Source of the DNA: Isohypsibius dastychi | Taxonomy: Eukaryota > Tardigrada > Eutardigrada > Parachela > Isohypsibiidae | Assembly: GCA_034696485.1 (NCBI GenBank) | Contig: JAQIWT010001529.1 | Span: forward strand, 1-10,452 | Length of the DNA stretch: 10,452 nt | Direction of reading: 5' to 3' | Shown here: one piece after another, positions 7,541 through 10,452 of the stretch | Layout: every line of letters begins with the position of its first letter | How positions within the stretch are numbered: position 1 is the first letter of the stretch | Translations under genes and position numbers: made by a program | The notes under the pieces: model-generated | Databases searched by the model: none | What the model was told of the DNA's origin: nothing | Seen by the model: the letters and a program-made list of their open reading frames with translations, nothing else

Positions 7541-10452
7541 ATGGCTTTGATTTATCCGTATCCGAAACTGACAAGTAAGTCGCCGCTTTCATGTCAAGAA
7601 ATTGTTATGAAGACAACTGATCTCTTATTTTTATTTGTTTTCTTCAGGAATTCTTTTCCTTGCTGTTTTTTTGACTGGAACGAATTCCAGAACAGCATTT
7701 GGCGCTTTCACGGCTGGGGATCAATATACCAAGGTGAAACTAACCGCATATTTTGACACATGCTTTGTGTGCTAATTATCATTAACTGTTCCAGCTTGGA
7801 CGACTGAACTTGAACACAGATCCCAGATACTCGAGATGGCCTTCCGCAACGCATATCCCCTACCAAATAACCGACGATGGATACAGTAAGAACTCAAAAG
7901 ATTAGCCTGAAAAATACTTAAAATTTGTTGACATTGATGTCATCACTTACGTATCCGAAATCTTATCGTTTTACGAATATTTCAAAATTTTAGACTCACA
8001 ATAAACATCGATCTAACAATCGCGAATCAAAGCAAGCTTCTGATCAAGCGTAGAGCAGAAGAACGTTCTGGACTTTTTTAGTTGGAAGTAATTCATTGGT
8101 TCTGGATCGCTGTTTTCATTCCAACTATTCCTTAAAATTTTCAAATTGCATGTCTTGGCAAAGTTTTTGTATTCATTTTCAAAACCTGCAAATTTGAAGG
8201 GAAAGGTACAATATACATTTTGTTACCGTCATCGTCATGTTACGTTTATTATTTTGTGGTTTTGTTACCATTTATTTACACTCACGCTACATTGTAATTA
8301 CGATATGTTCACCTCACGTGAATTTTTTTTAAGCGCCGTCGGAACTGAGCTTGATTAAAGAAGCCATGCACCAAATATATTTGGACACATTGGGCTGCGT
8401 GAAGTTTGTGGAGTATGACACAGTAGCCGATGCCGGAAAGGATTACATTTTCATCAGTCCGGCGATCGACGGGTAAGTCCACCATAATCAAGCGATATTG
8501 TTTTGACCACGCTAACTGTAATAAATCACCCTTCTAACGCTCCGAAACGACTAACCGGAAGTAAAAGTGAAGCGGATAATTTTTCGAACTGCGCTTTCGG
8601 CTGCAATGAACGATACTGCGGAGTTTTTACTTGCTAATTATGTTCGTGGTGCAAGTGCCGTTGTTTCGCTTACAAATGACGGACACCGCTCATGTTTTGA
8701 CACATTCTGTCAGCTACTCGTTATCTGAAGTATTCAAAAAGGCATGTACTTAATAGTAAAACACCGCTTTTAAAATCAATTGGACCAACAAAACAAAATT
8801 CATTTCCTTCCTCGTCGCAAGTCGAAAGCGATTACTCGCAAAGTGCCATTGATCTTGAATTTCTTATATATGGCATTTCTAATAAAATTCAAATAATTTT
8901 TTAATTTGTTTCATGAATTGTTCATTAAAATAATAATTTTTCTTAGGACCCTTAAATCTCGCTGATCAAAATACGTCGGTCAAAAACCTTTTTTCCATCA
9001 TGTCAAGTCAACTTACTTGCATAACTATGTTCCTCCGGCTTTGTCCGCATGAATTCTTTGCGCTTCTTGATCAAACTTGTGATGAAGCGCTCCTCTATTC
9101 TACGAAGGCAATTTTGAATTTTGTAAAGGCAACATCGTTCTTCCGAAAATGTCCTCCTTTACAATCTATAACGCGCTGATTGATTCCAGGACATGTTGGT
9201 CATATCCGGGCTTGCTCCCATCCGGAGGAACTGGACAAAAACTGGGAATTTCCGCCGGAAAATACGGATGTCTAGAAAGTAAACGACTGGTCATGAAGAC
9301 ACTCTTCCATGTGCTGGGAAAACGTAGTGAACACAACAGACCGGATCGCGATGATTATCTTCAAATGACGCTACAGAATCTTGATCCAAGTCAGTAACCT
9401 GTTGCATCAGATAACTGAATTTTCTTAAAATTTATTCATTCCAGCGTTTGCGCCATTCGCGCCGTTCCAGAAATATTTGGACAGCACTGTTTATTATCAA
9501 GGTTTTCCCTACGATTACAACAGGTAAGAAAATCGTAAACATTTCCGTTTTGGTGAAATTTCCTTTCGGTAATATTCGAGAATTACTGAACACACTGACC
9601 GGAGAAACAGAGATGTTTTGGTTTTAGCATCACTCACCATTGGCCAACGGCGTACGCTAATCCAGGAACCCAGGTTTTCACATTGCGGGATTCATCGAAA
9701 TCTATCGGGGACAAGGCACGATTGAGTTATTGGGATTGTTATGCAATGGCCATGCTTTATCAATGTCAGGATATTATGAAGAACGACCTGTGCAAAAACT
9801 TGGACTGTAAGTCAGTATTTTGACGATATCATTCATTTACGATTGATTCTACCAACAAGAAATGTATTCAAGAACAAATAAACGAATAGCTGATTTGTAG
9901 AAATAATATAACAGTTATCACTGATATCGAAAGACATTAATTTACCGCAAAATACAGGAATTTGTTAAATAATAGACTGAAGATGTGACGGAATTATAAT
10001 TCAGGTTTTTATCGTTTTGACAATAGGAGGAAGTCAGTTATACTTATAATCGATTTTGTTTCAGCTTATCGAGCAACGGTCACGGTTGTTTCGGGAGTTT
10101 CCAACCGGCAACCGCAAGTCCAGAAAACCACTGGAATTATTCAACCATCAGCTTCACAAAACTCAAATAATCTCCCTCCAAGCAGACTTCCACCACGGAC
10201 TTTTCCGCCAAAACAAAATACCCCACCCACGACCACTACAACTACAGAGGCGACTACTGTTTTTGTTCAATCTTATTCCGAAGACGACCTCAATACAGCT
10301 CCGGTTGACACACAAGCGAATAGTTTAGCGGACTATGTCACGCTCACCAGAAAAGGCAGTTTGGGAATAAGGACTATTTGTGATCCCGGTTTCCGGGTTG
10401 ATGCTGCTGTTCAGGGTCAAGATGGCAGAATCCTGGTGTTCTCAGGTACCAG
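7541..10452 (+). CDS. Secreted pseudo-astacin with Thr/Pro linker and apparent hemopexin repeat, 3' end outside window
   Basis: Exons: 7541-7574, 7648-7733, 7795-7885, 8334-8472, 9190-9389, 9445-9523, 9628-9806 and 10065 to the edge. All splice phases agree, giving 398 residues so far. An in-frame TGA precedes the ATG. Residues 1-25 look like a signal peptide (ILFLAVFLTG). FTAGD (32-36) resembles the FxGD zinc-blocking motif of astacin prodomains. The astacin domain runs about 55-256: RWPSATHIPYQI at its start, then C92, CWSYPG (119-124), GC (143-144) and IGDKARLSYWD...C256. The four structural cysteines (92, 119, 144, 256) are kept. The zinc motif HExxHxxGxxHE reads KTLFHVLGKRSE (153-164): two of three His and the catalytic Glu are gone, and the Met-turn SIMHY reads SITHH (210-214). 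It is therefore very probably inactive and acts as a binding or regulatory protein. A Thr/Pro-rich linker (about 285-330) leads to CDPGF and FRVDAAVQGQDGRILVFSG (379-397), like the first hemopexin blade. The GGTACC at the edge may be coding or a splice donor at 10446. Confidence 0.85.
7886..8333 (+). other. Intron 3 of the astacin-like gene
   Basis: 448 bases from GTAAGA to TTTTTTTTAAG, phase 1. The acceptor is AAG, not CAG, but has a long T run. The protein reads continuously across it as in astacins (IPYQITDDGY then TPSELSLIKEAM), so no exon seems hidden inside. No other content is recognised. Confidence 0.65.
8473..9189 (+). other. Intron 4 of the astacin-like gene
   Basis: 717 bases from GTAAGT to GATTCCAG, phase 2, and the longest intron seen. 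Splicing gives YIFISPAIDG-TCWSYPG, the usual astacin order, so no exon appears to be missing. The part around 8870-8945 is very AT-rich. No gene or element is recognised in it. Confidence 0.7.

Noticed and set aside
9310-9335. LGKRSE in the astacin-like protein, resembling the L-G-K-R ending of the WYL peptides
   Set aside because: It lies within the helix that aligns with HxxGxxHE and has no Trp-Tyr before it. It is part of the altered zinc motif, not a peptide copy.
10436-10452. Complement of the window edge (CTGGTACCTGAG) reads like W-Y-L codons
   Set aside because: It lies opposite the well-supported hemopexin-like coding exon, with no Gly-Lys-Arg and no precursor around it; coincidence.
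1-10452. tRNA, rRNA, CRISPR or transposase genes
   Set aside because: Looked for conserved T-loop/anticodon patterns, evenly spaced direct repeats and transposase-like frames on both strands and found none.

Overview
This window is animal (metazoan) nuclear DNA. The genes are split by short GT-AG introns of about 50-720 bases. Acceptors are mostly pyrimidine-rich (TTTCAG, TTCCAG). There are TATA boxes and AATAAA signals, no bacterial-style operons, and the encoded products are animal-specific: neuropeptide precursors, a class A GPCR and an astacin-family secreted protein. The compact genes suggest a small-genome invertebrate. I cannot fix the phylum from sequence alone.

Layout. (1) 1-344 (+): last two exons of a rhodopsin-like GPCR (end of TM6, TM7 with a DPxxY motif, helix 8, short tail). 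(2) 995-1506 (-): a complete three-exon neuropeptide precursor with four tandem xWYL-Gly copies. (3) 3142-3594 (+): a two-exon secreted precursor with one GGSWYLGKR copy and a Cys pair. (4) 5086-5481 (+): a two-exon precursor with three xWYL copies and one PWFA variant. (5) 7541-10452 (+): at least eight exons of an astacin-like secreted protein. It has lost most of its zinc and catalytic residues, carries a Thr/Pro-rich linker, and runs into what looks like a hemopexin repeat at the window edge. Intergenic stretches of about 0.65-2.1 kb hold promoter and poly(A) signals, one long imperfect hairpin (4391-4441) and one short perfect palindrome (1756-1776), but no other gene I can support.

The central observation is that genes 2-4 are paralogues. 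All encode a signal peptide, then a phase-1 intron, then dibasic-bounded peptides ending W-Y-L-Gly. Prohormone processing would release a family of short peptides ending Trp-Tyr-Leu-amide. I do not recognise this signature as any standard neuropeptide family, so the cluster is a candidate undescribed WYL-amide signalling system. A GPCR gene ends about 650 bases from the first precursor; that it is the receptor is speculation. The second notable gene is the pseudo-astacin with an apparent hemopexin domain.

All exon models come from reading splice signals and frame by eye; none is confirmed by transcripts.
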